Part shown: one piece after another, positions 1-5,939 of the stretch
Layout of the letters: each line of letters begins with the position of its first letter
Position numbering within the stretch: the stretch's first letter is position 1
Position numbers and translations under genes: made by a program
Assembly (NCBI GenBank): GCA_947447845.1
Contig: CANFNO010000107.1
Location: 1-7,905, forward strand
Length of the DNA: 7,905 nt
Direction: 5' to 3'
Source of the DNA: Burkholderiales bacterium
GTDB taxonomy: Bacteria; Pseudomonadota; Gammaproteobacteria; Burkholderiales; Burkholderiaceae
Notes under the pieces: generated by a model
Databases searched by the model: none
The model's input: only the letters and a program-made list of their open reading frames with translations
What the model was told of the DNA's origin: nothing

Positions 1-166
1 CCAGATCAGACTCGTCTTCAATGTCGATCCAGCGAAAAGTTGCACCCGGAAAATCGGCCTGCAGACTGTTAAACAACGCGAAGTAATCTTTGCAGGTGCC
101 GCACCACTGGGCACACAAGCAGGCCACCATCAGTGGCTCGATTTGAGAGGCATTCAAGGTTGACAT
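1..166 (-). CDS. Thioredoxin-like protein, 5' part only (runs off left edge)
   Basis: Fifty-five codons are visible, starting at ATG 166-164; the 3' end lies outside the window. The reading begins MSTLNASQIEPLMVACLCAQ and continues with W21-C22-G23-T24-C25-K26, the CxxC active site of the thioredoxin fold, preceded by the usual hydrophobic strand (residues 12-19). After it comes an amphipathic helix and the FRWIDIEDE strand, which matches the thioredoxin beta-alpha-beta order. The family performs thiol-disulfide exchange in the cytoplasm or acts as a reductase for a partner protein; no signal peptide is visible here. The frame stays open upstream to about 208 but no better start was seen, and no strong Shine-Dalgarno precedes ATG 166. 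It diverges from fpr across a 116-nt gap (167-282) in which no convincing promoter for either gene could be picked by eye. The partner and exact subfamily cannot be named from this fragment. Confidence 0.8.
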   Translation of the reverse strand, partial: MSTLNASQIEPLMVACLCAQWCGTCKDYFALFNSLQADFPGATFRWIDIEDESDL

Positions 167-273
167 GTCGCAATGCGAGGGGAAATATGTTTTGTGTCTA
201 AGGATATGTCAGATCATGGCAAGCCGACCTTTTACACTATGGGGTTTGCTGCAGCGCAGCTTTGAATCACCAC

Positions 274-278
274 AAGGG
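274..278 (+). promoter_or_regulatory. Ribosome binding site of fpr
   Basis: AAGGG lies 4 nt before ATG 283. It supports ATG 283 as the fpr start rather than the in-frame TTG at 262, which would add seven residues (MNHHKGP) not expected at the N-terminus of this family. The spacing is on the short side. Confidence 0.5.
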
Positions 279-282
279 CCCC

Positions 283-1059
283 ATGAGTGCATTTCTGGAC
301 GAAACCGTATTGAGCGTACACCACTGGACAGACCGTTTGTTCAGTTTCACCACCACCCGTGACCCCGCGCTGCGGTTTTCCAACGGCCACTTCACCATGA
401 TTGGCCTGCGCCAACCGGGCGGCAAACCGCTGCTGCGCGCCTACAGCATTGCCAGCGCCAATTACGAAGAGCATCTGGAGTTCCTCAGCATCAAGGTGCA
501 GGACGGCCCGCTCACTTCGCAGCTGCAGCACATCAAAGTGGGCGACAAAATTGTGGTCGGCAAAAAGCCCACCGGCACCCTGCTGATCGACTACCTGCTG
601 CCAGGCAAAAATCTGTATCTGCTGGGCAGCGGCACGGGCTTGGCACCGTTCCTGAGCGTGGCGCGCGACCCAGCCACCTACGAGCGCTTTGAGAAAGTCA
701 TCGTGGTGCACGGCGTGCGCGAGGTCAAGGAACTGGCCTATTACGACTACTTCATGCACGAGCTGCCCGACCACGAGTTTCTGGGTGACATGATCACCGA
801 GCAGATGTTGTACTACCCCACCGTCACGCGTGAACCTTTCCGCAACCAGGGCCGTATCACCACCCTGATCGAGAGCGGCAAACTGGAAAAAGATCTGGGC
901 CTGCCCAAGATGGACCCGGCCAATGACCGCGTCATGATCTGCGGCTCTCCCGGTCTGCTCAAAGACCTGAAGGTGATTCTGGAGAAGAAGGGCTACTCCG
1001 AAGGCAGCACCACCTCGCCCGGCGACTTTGTCGTCGAACGTGCCTTCGTCGAACAGTAA
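283..1059 (+). CDS. fpr: Ferredoxin/flavodoxin-NADP+ reductase
   Basis: The product is a 258-residue cytoplasmic FAD enzyme that moves electrons between NADPH and ferredoxin or flavodoxin, supplying reductant for Fe-S assembly and oxidative-stress defence. Domain order fits the bacterial FNR family. The FAD-binding beta barrel covers about residues 1-100, with the RAYSIAS flavin motif at 52-58. The NADP-binding Rossmann domain follows, with GTGLAPFLS at 117-125 and CGSP at 220-223. The protein ends FVVERAFVEQ, the C-terminal tail typical of subclass I bacterial reductases, where the last aromatic residue stacks near the flavin. Length is normal for the family. The start is set by the ribosome binding site at 274-278. 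The next gene begins 31 nt after the stop with no terminator visible between, so the two are probably co-transcribed. Identification is strong; the physiological partner cannot be read from the sequence. Confidence 0.95.
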   Translation: MSAFLDETVLSVHHWTDRLFSFTTTRDPALRFSNGHFTMIGLRQPGGKPLLRAYSIASANYEEHLEFLSIKVQDGPLTSQLQHIKVGDKIVVGKKPTGTLLIDYLLPGKNLYLLGSGTGLAPFLSVARDPATYERFEKVIVVHGVREVKELAYYDYFMHELPDHEFLGDMITEQMLYYPTVTREPFRNQGRITTLIESGKLEKDLGLPKMDPANDRVMICGSPGLLKDLKVILEKKGYSEGSTTSPGDFVVERAFVEQ

Positions 1060-1090
1060 TTCGAACCCCACTCTTTAGTTCAGGAAATCC

Positions 1091-2092
1091 ATGTCCCATT
1101 ACGATCTCTACGCCATTGGCAACGCGCTGGTGGACTCGGAATACGAAGTCTCTGACGCGCAATTGCAGGCCTTGGGCGTGGAAAAGCGTCACATGACGCT
1201 GATCGATGCAGAGCGCCGGGCGCACCTGCTGGCTGGCGTGCACGGTCTGCATAGCCGCCGCACCGGTGGTGGCTCGGCGGGCAACACCACGGTGGCGCTG
1301 GCGCAGTTGGGCGGCAAAGCGTTTTATTCTTGCCGTGTGGCAGATGATGAATTGGGCGACTTTTATCACCAGGATTTGTTGGCCAATGGCGTGGCCACCA
1401 ATTTGTCGCACACCTCCTTCCCCGAAGGTCAGACCGGCATCTGCATGGTGATGGTCACGCCCGACGCGGAGCGCAGCATGAGCACTTTTCTGGGTGCCAC
1501 CGCCGACATCGACCACAGCGTTTTGCATCCCAAGGACATTGCCAAGTCCAAGGTGTATTACATGGAAGGCTACTTGTCGGCTTCGCCCACAGGGCTGGAC
1601 GCTGCCATTCAAGGCCGCGCCATTGCCAAAGAGGCGGGCGTCAAACTGGCCACCACGCTCAGCGACATGAGCATGATCAACTTCTGCCGTGCAGGGCTGG
1701 AAGCCATGGTGGGCGACGATCTGGACTACCTGTTTTGCAACGAGGAAGAGGCGCAAGTCTGGTGCGGTAGCACCGACTTTGACACCATCATCGCCGCCAT
1801 GGGCAAACTGGCAAAAGTGGTCTGCCTGACGCGCGGCGCCAAGGGTTGCCTGGTACTGGAAAGCGGTCTGCAGACTTCCGTGCCCGCCGCAGTGGTTGAG
1901 GCGATCGACACCAATGGCGCGGGCGATATGTTTGCCGGTGCCTTCCTGTTTGCCGTCACCCACGGCCACAGCCATGTTCAGGCTGCGCGTCTGGCCAATG
2001 CGGCGGCCGGCACGGTCGTGGCGCAATACGGCAACCGCCTGACGCCAGAGCAACTGCAGGAAATCCGGCGCGAGTTTGAGGCATCGGTGTAA
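1091..2092 (+). CDS. PfkB-family carbohydrate/nucleoside kinase, probably adenosine kinase
   Basis: The 333-residue protein is a complete ribokinase/PfkB fold. The N-terminal part (YAIGNALVDSE, about 7-17) forms the substrate-pocket strand. GGSAGN at 60-65 is the family's first signature, contacting the sugar. DTNGAGDMFAGAFL at 273-286 is the second PfkB signature, containing the anion hole (GAG, 276-278) and the catalytic base Asp279. The reaction expected is ATP-dependent phosphorylation of a hydroxymethyl group; adenosine to AMP (purine salvage) is the usual annotation for close relatives in this bacterial group. That substrate choice is inferred from family resemblance, and a ribokinase-like sugar kinase with another substrate cannot be excluded. 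ATG 1091 is preceded by AGGA (1082-1085) at 5 nt spacing. It lies 31 nt downstream of fpr, probably in the same transcript. Its stop codon is only 4 nt before the outermost operator-like palindrome of hipBA, so read-through into hipBA is possible. Confidence 0.88.
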   Translation: MSHYDLYAIGNALVDSEYEVSDAQLQALGVEKRHMTLIDAERRAHLLAGVHGLHSRRTGGGSAGNTTVALAQLGGKAFYSCRVADDELGDFYHQDLLANGVATNLSHTSFPEGQTGICMVMVTPDAERSMSTFLGATADIDHSVLHPKDIAKSKVYYMEGYLSASPTGLDAAIQGRAIAKEAGVKLATTLSDMSMINFCRAGLEAMVGDDLDYLFCNEEEAQVWCGSTDFDTIIAAMGKLAKVVCLTRGAKGCLVLESGLQTSVPAAVVEAIDTNGAGDMFAGAFLFAVTHGHSHVQAARLANAAAGTVVAQYGNRLTPEQLQEIRREFEASV

Positions 2093-2096
2093 GTTG

Positions 2097-2126
2097 TCGA
2101 TAAATTCCCGTTCGGGAATTTATCGA
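2097..2126. promoter_or_regulatory. HipB operator-like palindrome O1 (perfect, 14-bp arms)
   Basis: Left arm TCGATAAATTCCCG (2097-2110) and right arm CGGGAATTTATCGA (2113-2126) are perfect inverted repeats around a TT centre. It begins 4 nt after the kinase stop codon. The core TTCCCG-NN-CGGGAA recurs twice closer to hipB (O2 and O3), which argues for a repressor site rather than a terminator. No T-run follows, so it is a poor intrinsic terminator, although the same DNA could form a hairpin in kinase mRNA. E. coli HipB binds similar dyads upstream of hipBA, but with a different consensus (TATCC-N8-GGATA). Confidence 0.75.
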
Positions 2127-2154
2127 TGCCCCCCAAGGTCAATTGAGGACGATA

Positions 2155-2168
2155 TTCCCGAACGGGAA
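2155..2168. promoter_or_regulatory. HipB operator-like palindrome O2
   Basis: TTCCCG (2155-2160) and CGGGAA (2163-2168) flank an AA centre. The 6-bp arms are perfect; taken out to 12 bp per arm, 8 of 12 positions pair. Its centre is 50 bp from that of O1 and 49 bp from that of O3. It lies just upstream of the proposed -35 element. Confidence 0.72.
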
Positions 2169-2174
2169 AATTCG

Positions 2175-2203
2175 TTGCTTTTCTAGCGGATGAAGCCCAT
2201 AAT
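2175..2203 (+). promoter_or_regulatory. Proposed sigma-70 promoter of hipBA
   Basis: TTGCTT (2175-2180) and CATAAT (2198-2203) are separated by exactly 17 nt. The -10 matches consensus at five of six positions and the -35 at three. The predicted transcription start is near 2210, inside operator O3 and only about 11-14 nt before the tandem hipB start codons, so the leader would be very short. Operators O2 and O3 bracket this promoter, as expected for autorepression. A weaker alternative is TTGAGG (2143-2148) with GAAAAT (2166-2171), where O2 would occupy the spacer. Confidence 0.5.
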
Positions 2204-2223
2204 TTCCCGATCGGGACTTTATG
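2198..2223. promoter_or_regulatory. HipB operator-like palindrome O3, overlapping -10 and hipB start
   Basis: The core TTCCCG (2204-2209), centre AT, and CGGGAC (2212-2217) is a near-perfect copy of the O1/O2 core. Extended to 12-bp arms, CATAATTTCCCG (2198-2209) pairs with CGGGACTTTATG (2212-2223) at 10 of 12 positions. The left outer arm is the proposed -10 box and the right outer arm ends in the first hipB ATG, so a protein bound here would cover the promoter, the start site and the start codon region. Confidence 0.72.
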
Positions 2224-2445
2224 ATGACCATCACCCCAACTCCTACCCCTTCAGAATTGGGCGCTGCCGTATTGGCGGCGCGTTCCAAACTGCGCCTTAC
2301 CCAGGCCCAACTGGCCATGGCCGCTGGCGTGGGCGTGCGCTTTGTTGTCGAACTGGAGGCTGGCAAACCCACTATCCGGCTGGACAGCCTGCTCAAAGTG
2401 CTGCACGCGCTGGGCGGTACGCTGGCGGTTGAAGGCCTGGCCTGA
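2221..2445 (+). CDS. hipB: HipB-like antitoxin, XRE-family DNA-binding protein
   Basis: The 74-residue protein is one helix-turn-helix domain of the Cro/C1 (XRE) type. SELGAAVLAARSKLRLTQAQ (11-30) gives helix 1 and the start of helix 2, LAMAAGVGVRFVVELEAGKP (31-50) contains the recognition helix, and TIRLDSLLKVLHALG (51-65) completes the five-helix bundle. Together with the hipA gene starting one base after its stop, this identifies it as the HipB antitoxin. HipB dimers bind operator dyads, repress the operon and hold HipA in an inactive complex. Two adjacent ATGs (2221 and 2224) are possible starts; GGGA at 2213-2216 is better spaced for the second, giving 73 residues. Compared with E. coli HipB (88 residues), the protein stops soon after the DNA-binding fold and lacks the disordered C-terminal tail. 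Autoregulation through O1-O3 is inferred from position and repeat structure. Confidence 0.88.
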   Translation: MMTITPTPTPSELGAAVLAARSKLRLTQAQLAMAAGVGVRFVVELEAGKPTIRLDSLLKVLHALGGTLAVEGLA

Positions 2446-2446
2446 T

Positions 2447-3724
2447 ATGGCGCGCCAACTCACCGTCTGGCTGTTGGGAACCCCGGTAGGCACACTGACG
2501 CAAGTGGAGGGCCGTCTGCAATTTACTTACCTGCCTGCTGCCACGTTGGCAATTTCCCAATCCCTGCCACTCAGAGCAGAGCCCTTTGATGACCGCGCCA
2601 GCCGTCCGTTCTTTGCCGGGCTCCTGCCCGAGGGTGGCAAACGCAGGCAAATCGCCAAAACCCTGCAGGTCTCCGTACAAAATGATTTTGCTTTGCTCGA
2701 TAGCCTGGGTGGCGAATGCGCGGGCGCGGTTACTTTGCTGGAAGTCGGACAGCCGCCAGAGCGTGGCAGCGGCAGCGATAGCGTGAAATGGCTTTCCGAA
2801 GATCAACTTCGCCAGGTGCTCGATGAGATGCCTCTGCGCCCCATGCGCGCTGGCGACCAGGGCTTGCGTCTTTCACTCTCAGGGACGCAAGACAAGTTGC
2901 CGGTGGTGCTGGGGGCGGGCGGATGCATTGGCCTGCCGATGGACGACTCGCCCAGCACACACATCCTCAAACCGCCCATCCCTTCGGTAGAGGGCAGCGT
3001 CTTTAACGAAGCCTTCTGCATGGCACTGGCTGTCGCCTTGAAGCTCGACGTAGCGCCAACCCGGATTCACCACGTCCAGGCATCAGGCGCCGATGATCCG
3101 GCTCGCCCGTATCTGCTGGTCACCCGCTATGACCGCCTGCAGTCGTCTGACGGCGCGACGCAGCGCCTGCATCAGGAAGATTTTTGTCAGGCGCTGGGCG
3201 TGTTCACTGAGCACAAATACCAGAACGAAGGGGGTCCAGGCCTGGCCCAGGCCTTTGCCCTGCTGCGCAGCGCCACACGGCCCAGCGCGCCCCACATTCT
3301 GAAGCTGCTGGACTACGTGATCTTCAACGCGCTGATCGGCAACCATGATGCGCATGGCAAAAACTACTCGCTGCTGTATACGGAGCAGGGCGCTGGACTG
3401 GCTCCTTTGTATGACGCACTGTGCACGGCGGTCTATCCCGCACTGACAGAAAAAATGGCCATGAAGATTGGCAGCAAGTACAAGTTTTCAGAAGTGTTTC
3501 CGCGCCACTGGGACACGTTTGCCAAAGAAGCCGGGTTGACGCCCGCGCCAGTCAAAAAACGCATCCTCGACATTGCAAATCGCCTGCCCGCGTTGGCAGA
3601 GTCCACACAGGCCAGCATGGAGGCACAGGGCCATGAACATCCCATACTGAGCGCTATCGTGGCTTTGATTGCGCAGCGCTGTGCGCTGACGGTTCGGCGC
3701 TTTGCGGAGCCCGAGCAGATTTGA
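2447..3724 (+). CDS. hipA: HipA serine/threonine kinase toxin
   Basis: ATG 2447 lies one base after the hipB stop, giving a 425-residue protein close to the usual HipA length and suggesting translational coupling; AAGG at 2432-2435 is a distant possible ribosome binding site. The open frame extends upstream to 2342, but that part only shadows hipB. The N-terminal subdomain (about 1-100, including FFAGLLPEGGKR at 55-66) and the C-terminal kinase core are both present. RLSLSGTQDK (141-150) is the Gly-rich loop; Ser143 aligns with the autophosphorylated Ser150 of E. coli HipA. THILKPP (171-177) carries the ATP-binding Lys175, NHDAHGKNYS (299-308) the catalytic Asp301, and PLYD (320-323) the metal-binding Asp323. 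In E. coli, HipA phosphorylates glutamyl-tRNA synthetase, stalling translation and causing persistence; the target here is not determinable from sequence. All key residues are intact, so an active kinase is expected. The gene converges on dinG with a 47-nt gap. Confidence 0.93.
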   Translation: MARQLTVWLLGTPVGTLTQVEGRLQFTYLPAATLAISQSLPLRAEPFDDRASRPFFAGLLPEGGKRRQIAKTLQVSVQNDFALLDSLGGECAGAVTLLEVGQPPERGSGSDSVKWLSEDQLRQVLDEMPLRPMRAGDQGLRLSLSGTQDKLPVVLGAGGCIGLPMDDSPSTHILKPPIPSVEGSVFNEAFCMALAVALKLDVAPTRIHHVQASGADDPARPYLLVTRYDRLQSSDGATQRLHQEDFCQALGVFTEHKYQNEGGPGLAQAFALLRSATRPSAPHILKLLDYVIFNALIGNHDAHGKNYSLLYTEQGAGLAPLYDALCTAVYPALTEKMAMKIGSKYKFSEVFPRHWDTFAKEAGLTPAPVKKRILDIANRLPALAESTQASMEAQGHEHPILSAIVALIAQRCALTVRRFAEPEQI

Positions 3725-3761
3725 GCGAAGTCGAAATTTCAATCCAACTACTGGAACGGAT

Positions 3762-3775
3762 ATAGCGGGCGCTAT
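3762..3775. repeat. Short palindrome at the hipA/dinG convergent junction
   Basis: ATAGCG (3762-3767) and CGCTAT (3770-3775) are perfect inverted repeats around GG, overlapping the dinG stop codon. It lies where two convergent genes end and could help end or protect either transcript. It has no T-run on either strand, and the 2-nt centre means at most a 5-bp stem with a 4-nt loop, so it is not a canonical terminator. Function unproven. Confidence 0.35.
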
Positions 3776-5901
3776 GTGGCCACACGCGTCTTCACTGCAT
3801 ACGGCGGCAGCCCATTGAGCATCCGCTTGCCATAGCTCTGCAATTGCAGGCGCTTGTCGTAGCAGATCACATGGGCCTGGTCTTCCTCGGTGCGAATGGC
3901 GCGGCCGGTCCATTGCAGCAGCTTGATGGCGGTGGCGGGAATGACCAGTTCACTGAACGGATCGCGGCCCATTTTGCGCAGCCACTCGGCGCGCGCCTCA
4001 TCGACCGGCTCGCTCGGCGGGGCAAACGGCAGCTTGCAGATGAACACCGTTTCGCACAGCAGCCCCGGCAAATCAAGGCCTTCGCCGAAGGACTGCAATC
4101 CAAACAGAATGCTGGGCAAACCTGCTTCCACGCGTGCGCTGTGCGAGGCCAGAAGGCGGGTGCGCGAGAGCGTGCCCTGCACCAGCACGGCGTCCAGCAA
4201 TTTGCCGGACAAGGCCATGGTGGCGGCGCGCATCTGGGCGCGCGAGGTGAAGAGGGCCAGGGCGCCGTGTTCGATCTGCTTCAGGTCGGCTATCAGCAGG
4301 CCCACCATCTCGGCGGTGTAGGCGTCCGCCTGCTTGGGCTCGGCGCGGGTGTGCACTACCGTCAGCGTGCCCTGTGTGGCGTAGTTGAACGGGCTGGAGA
4401 CTTCCAGCGTCGTCACATTGCGGTTGCCACTTAGGCCCGCTTCCTGCAAAAAGTAGTCAAAGCTGCCGCAACTGGTGAGGGACGCTGAGGTGATGATCGC
4501 GCCGCGCACCTGGCTCCACAAAAACTGGCGCAGCAGGTCGCCAGGCACCATGGGGCTGGCGTGCGCTGTCAGGTTCAGAAAGCCGCCTTCGGTCTCGGCC
4601 TGGAGCCACTTGGCCAAGGGCTGATCGCCATGCTCCAGCAGCAGTTGCGCAGTGCTGGCCACGCTGTTGAGGCGCGGGGCAATGGCGCCGAGTTTGGCGT
4701 AGAGCTGGGCACACAGCACGCCTTGCGATGGGTCGTCTTTGGCGATGGCCTTTACATCGACGCCCAGCGCTTCCAGCGTTTTGGAAAGGCCAGTGGCCTG
4801 GGCGCTGATTTGCGTCATAGGATCGGTCAGCGTTTCGGGCAGCACGCCATTGGGAAAGCGCAGTGTGCCGTCTTTGCCCTCGGTGCTGTCGTGCACCATG
4901 TCCATCACCAGTTTTTGGGTTTGCGTCAGGACGGTGCGCAACTGCGAACAAACGGTGGTCACGTCCTCGCCCAGGTGCAGATGCAGCTTTCCGGCCACGT
5001 CCTGCATGGTTTTGGGCAGCTTGTCGAGCCAACGCATATTGCTCAGGTCCATGGCACTGGAGAACTGGTCCAGGGCCACCGCGGGCAGGTGGTGTCCTTC
5101 GTCAAAAACCACCAGGCAGTTGTCCAGATCGGGCAGTGTTTTCAGGCCCAGCGTGGCCAGCACCAGATCGTGGTTGGCGACGATGACATTCGCCTCGGCC
5201 AACCGGGTGCGGGCGTTGTAGTAGCTGCACTCTTTGTACTTGGGGCAGTGGCGTGCGGTGCAGGTGTGGCGCTCTGCGGCCACGCCTGCCCAGTCGCTGC
5301 CGTCGGGCGCCTGCGCCAACATGTCGCGGTCGCCATTCCACGCGCCGCTTGCCAGCACATTGGCCATGTGTTCGTAGAGATGAATGCGGCGCTCTTCAAT
5401 CGCCTGCTGCGAGGCAGTGGAGAGTGCTGCCACCGGGAAGTCTTCCTCGAACATGTCCTCTTCACCGCTGCCGGTACCGGCCAACCGGTCGAGCTTGACC
5501 TTGCAGACATAGCGCCCGCGCCCTTTGGCCAAGGCAAAGACGAAGGGCTTGTCCATGGCGGCAGCGAGTGCCGGCAGGTCTTTGCTCATCAACTGTTCTT
5601 GCAAAGCGACGGTGGCGGTGGAGATCAGCACGCGCGTCTTGCGCTCCAGAGCCATGCTGACGGCCGTGCTGAGATAGGCGGCACTCTTGCCCACGCCGGT
5701 ACCGGCCTGGATCACGGCGATGGCCTTGTCGGGTGCCGCGCATTCGCCCAGGTCGGCGCGCGACAGGGTGTCGGCCACGCACTCGGCCATGGCGTGCTGG
5801 CCCTCGCGGATCTTGAAGGTCGGCGTGGTTTGCAGCATCTTCTCGAAGGTGTGCAGCGCATGCGCGGACAGGTCGGCGGGGGAGGGGATGGTAAAGGTCA
5901 A
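3772..5901 (-). CDS. dinG: ATP-dependent Fe-S DNA helicase DinG
   Basis: The 709-residue protein is an XPD-like superfamily 2 helicase that unwinds DNA 5' to 3', resolving R-loops, D-loops and similar replication obstacles. Visible motifs in order are IREGQ (31-35, Q-motif-like), AGTGVGKS (66-73, Walker A), four cysteines C133, C214, C219 and C225, VANHDLV (241-247), DEGH (267-270, Walker B), FGEGLDLPG (605-613) and QWTGRAIR (663-670, arginine-finger motif VI). The 5- and 6-residue spacing of the last three cysteines equals that of the [4Fe-4S] ligands in E. coli DinG, which separates it from YoaA-type relatives. The start is TTG 5901-5899. No ATG is available until Met22, and the distance from this start to the Q-motif region matches E. 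coli DinG. No clear Shine-Dalgarno is seen. It follows the pseudouridine synthase gene by 38 nt and is probably co-transcribed with it. No LexA box was found upstream, so SOS control is not supported here. Confidence 0.95.
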   Translation of the reverse strand: MTFTIPSPADLSAHALHTFEKMLQTTPTFKIREGQHAMAECVADTLSRADLGECAAPDKAIAVIQAGTGVGKSAAYLSTAVSMALERKTRVLISTATVALQEQLMSKDLPALAAAMDKPFVFALAKGRGRYVCKVKLDRLAGTGSGEEDMFEEDFPVAALSTASQQAIEERRIHLYEHMANVLASGAWNGDRDMLAQAPDGSDWAGVAAERHTCTARHCPKYKECSYYNARTRLAEANVIVANHDLVLATLGLKTLPDLDNCLVVFDEGHHLPAVALDQFSSAMDLSNMRWLDKLPKTMQDVAGKLHLHLGEDVTTVCSQLRTVLTQTQKLVMDMVHDSTEGKDGTLRFPNGVLPETLTDPMTQISAQATGLSKTLEALGVDVKAIAKDDPSQGVLCAQLYAKLGAIAPRLNSVASTAQLLLEHGDQPLAKWLQAETEGGFLNLTAHASPMVPGDLLRQFLWSQVRGAIITSASLTSCGSFDYFLQEAGLSGNRNVTTLEVSSPFNYATQGTLTVVHTRAEPKQADAYTAEMVGLLIADLKQIEHGALALFTSRAQMRAATMALSGKLLDAVLVQGTLSRTRLLASHSARVEAGLPSILFGLQSFGEGLDLPGLLCETVFICKLPFAPPSEPVDEARAEWLRKMGRDPFSELVIPATAIKLLQWTGRAIRTEEDQAHVICYDKRLQLQSYGKRMLNGLPPYAVKTRVAT

Positions 5902-5919
5902 AGCGAATCGTTCGGTAAT

Positions 5920-5937
5920 GCCAGCTCTGGGGCTGGC
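5920..5937 (-). other. Hairpin between the pseudouridine synthase gene and dinG
   Basis: On the minus strand GCCAGC (5937-5932) and GCTGGC (5925-5920) form a perfect 6-bp GC-rich stem with a 6-nt loop, starting 2 nt after the upstream stop codon and ending 18 nt before the dinG TTG start. The bases that follow (ATTACC) are not a T-run, so it is unlikely to be a strong intrinsic terminator. It may instead mark an mRNA processing or attenuation point between the two genes; this is inference. Confidence 0.4.
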
Positions 5938-5939
5938 TT

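Noticed and set aside
167..282. Promoters in the divergent gap between the thioredoxin-like gene and fpr
   Set aside because: TACACT at 233-238 is a fair -10 for fpr but no acceptable -35 lies 16-18 nt upstream, and nothing better was found for the minus strand.
232..1071. 279-codon minus-strand open frame opposite fpr
   Set aside because: Antisense shadow of a strongly conserved reductase; no motif seen.
959..2053. 364-codon minus-strand open frame opposite fpr and the PfkB kinase
   Set aside because: It overlaps two well-supported genes, crosses their intergenic gap and reads as low-information Arg/His/Ala-rich sequence.
2097..2126. Intrinsic terminator for the PfkB kinase gene
   Set aside because: The stem is strong but no T-run follows, and the core sequence repeats twice upstream of hipB, so an operator explains it better; a secondary 3' end role is left open in the findings.
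2342..2446. N-terminal extension of hipA by 35 codons
   Set aside because: The extra residues are only the alternative-frame reading of hipB. HipA homology begins near ATG 2447, and family length fits without the extension.
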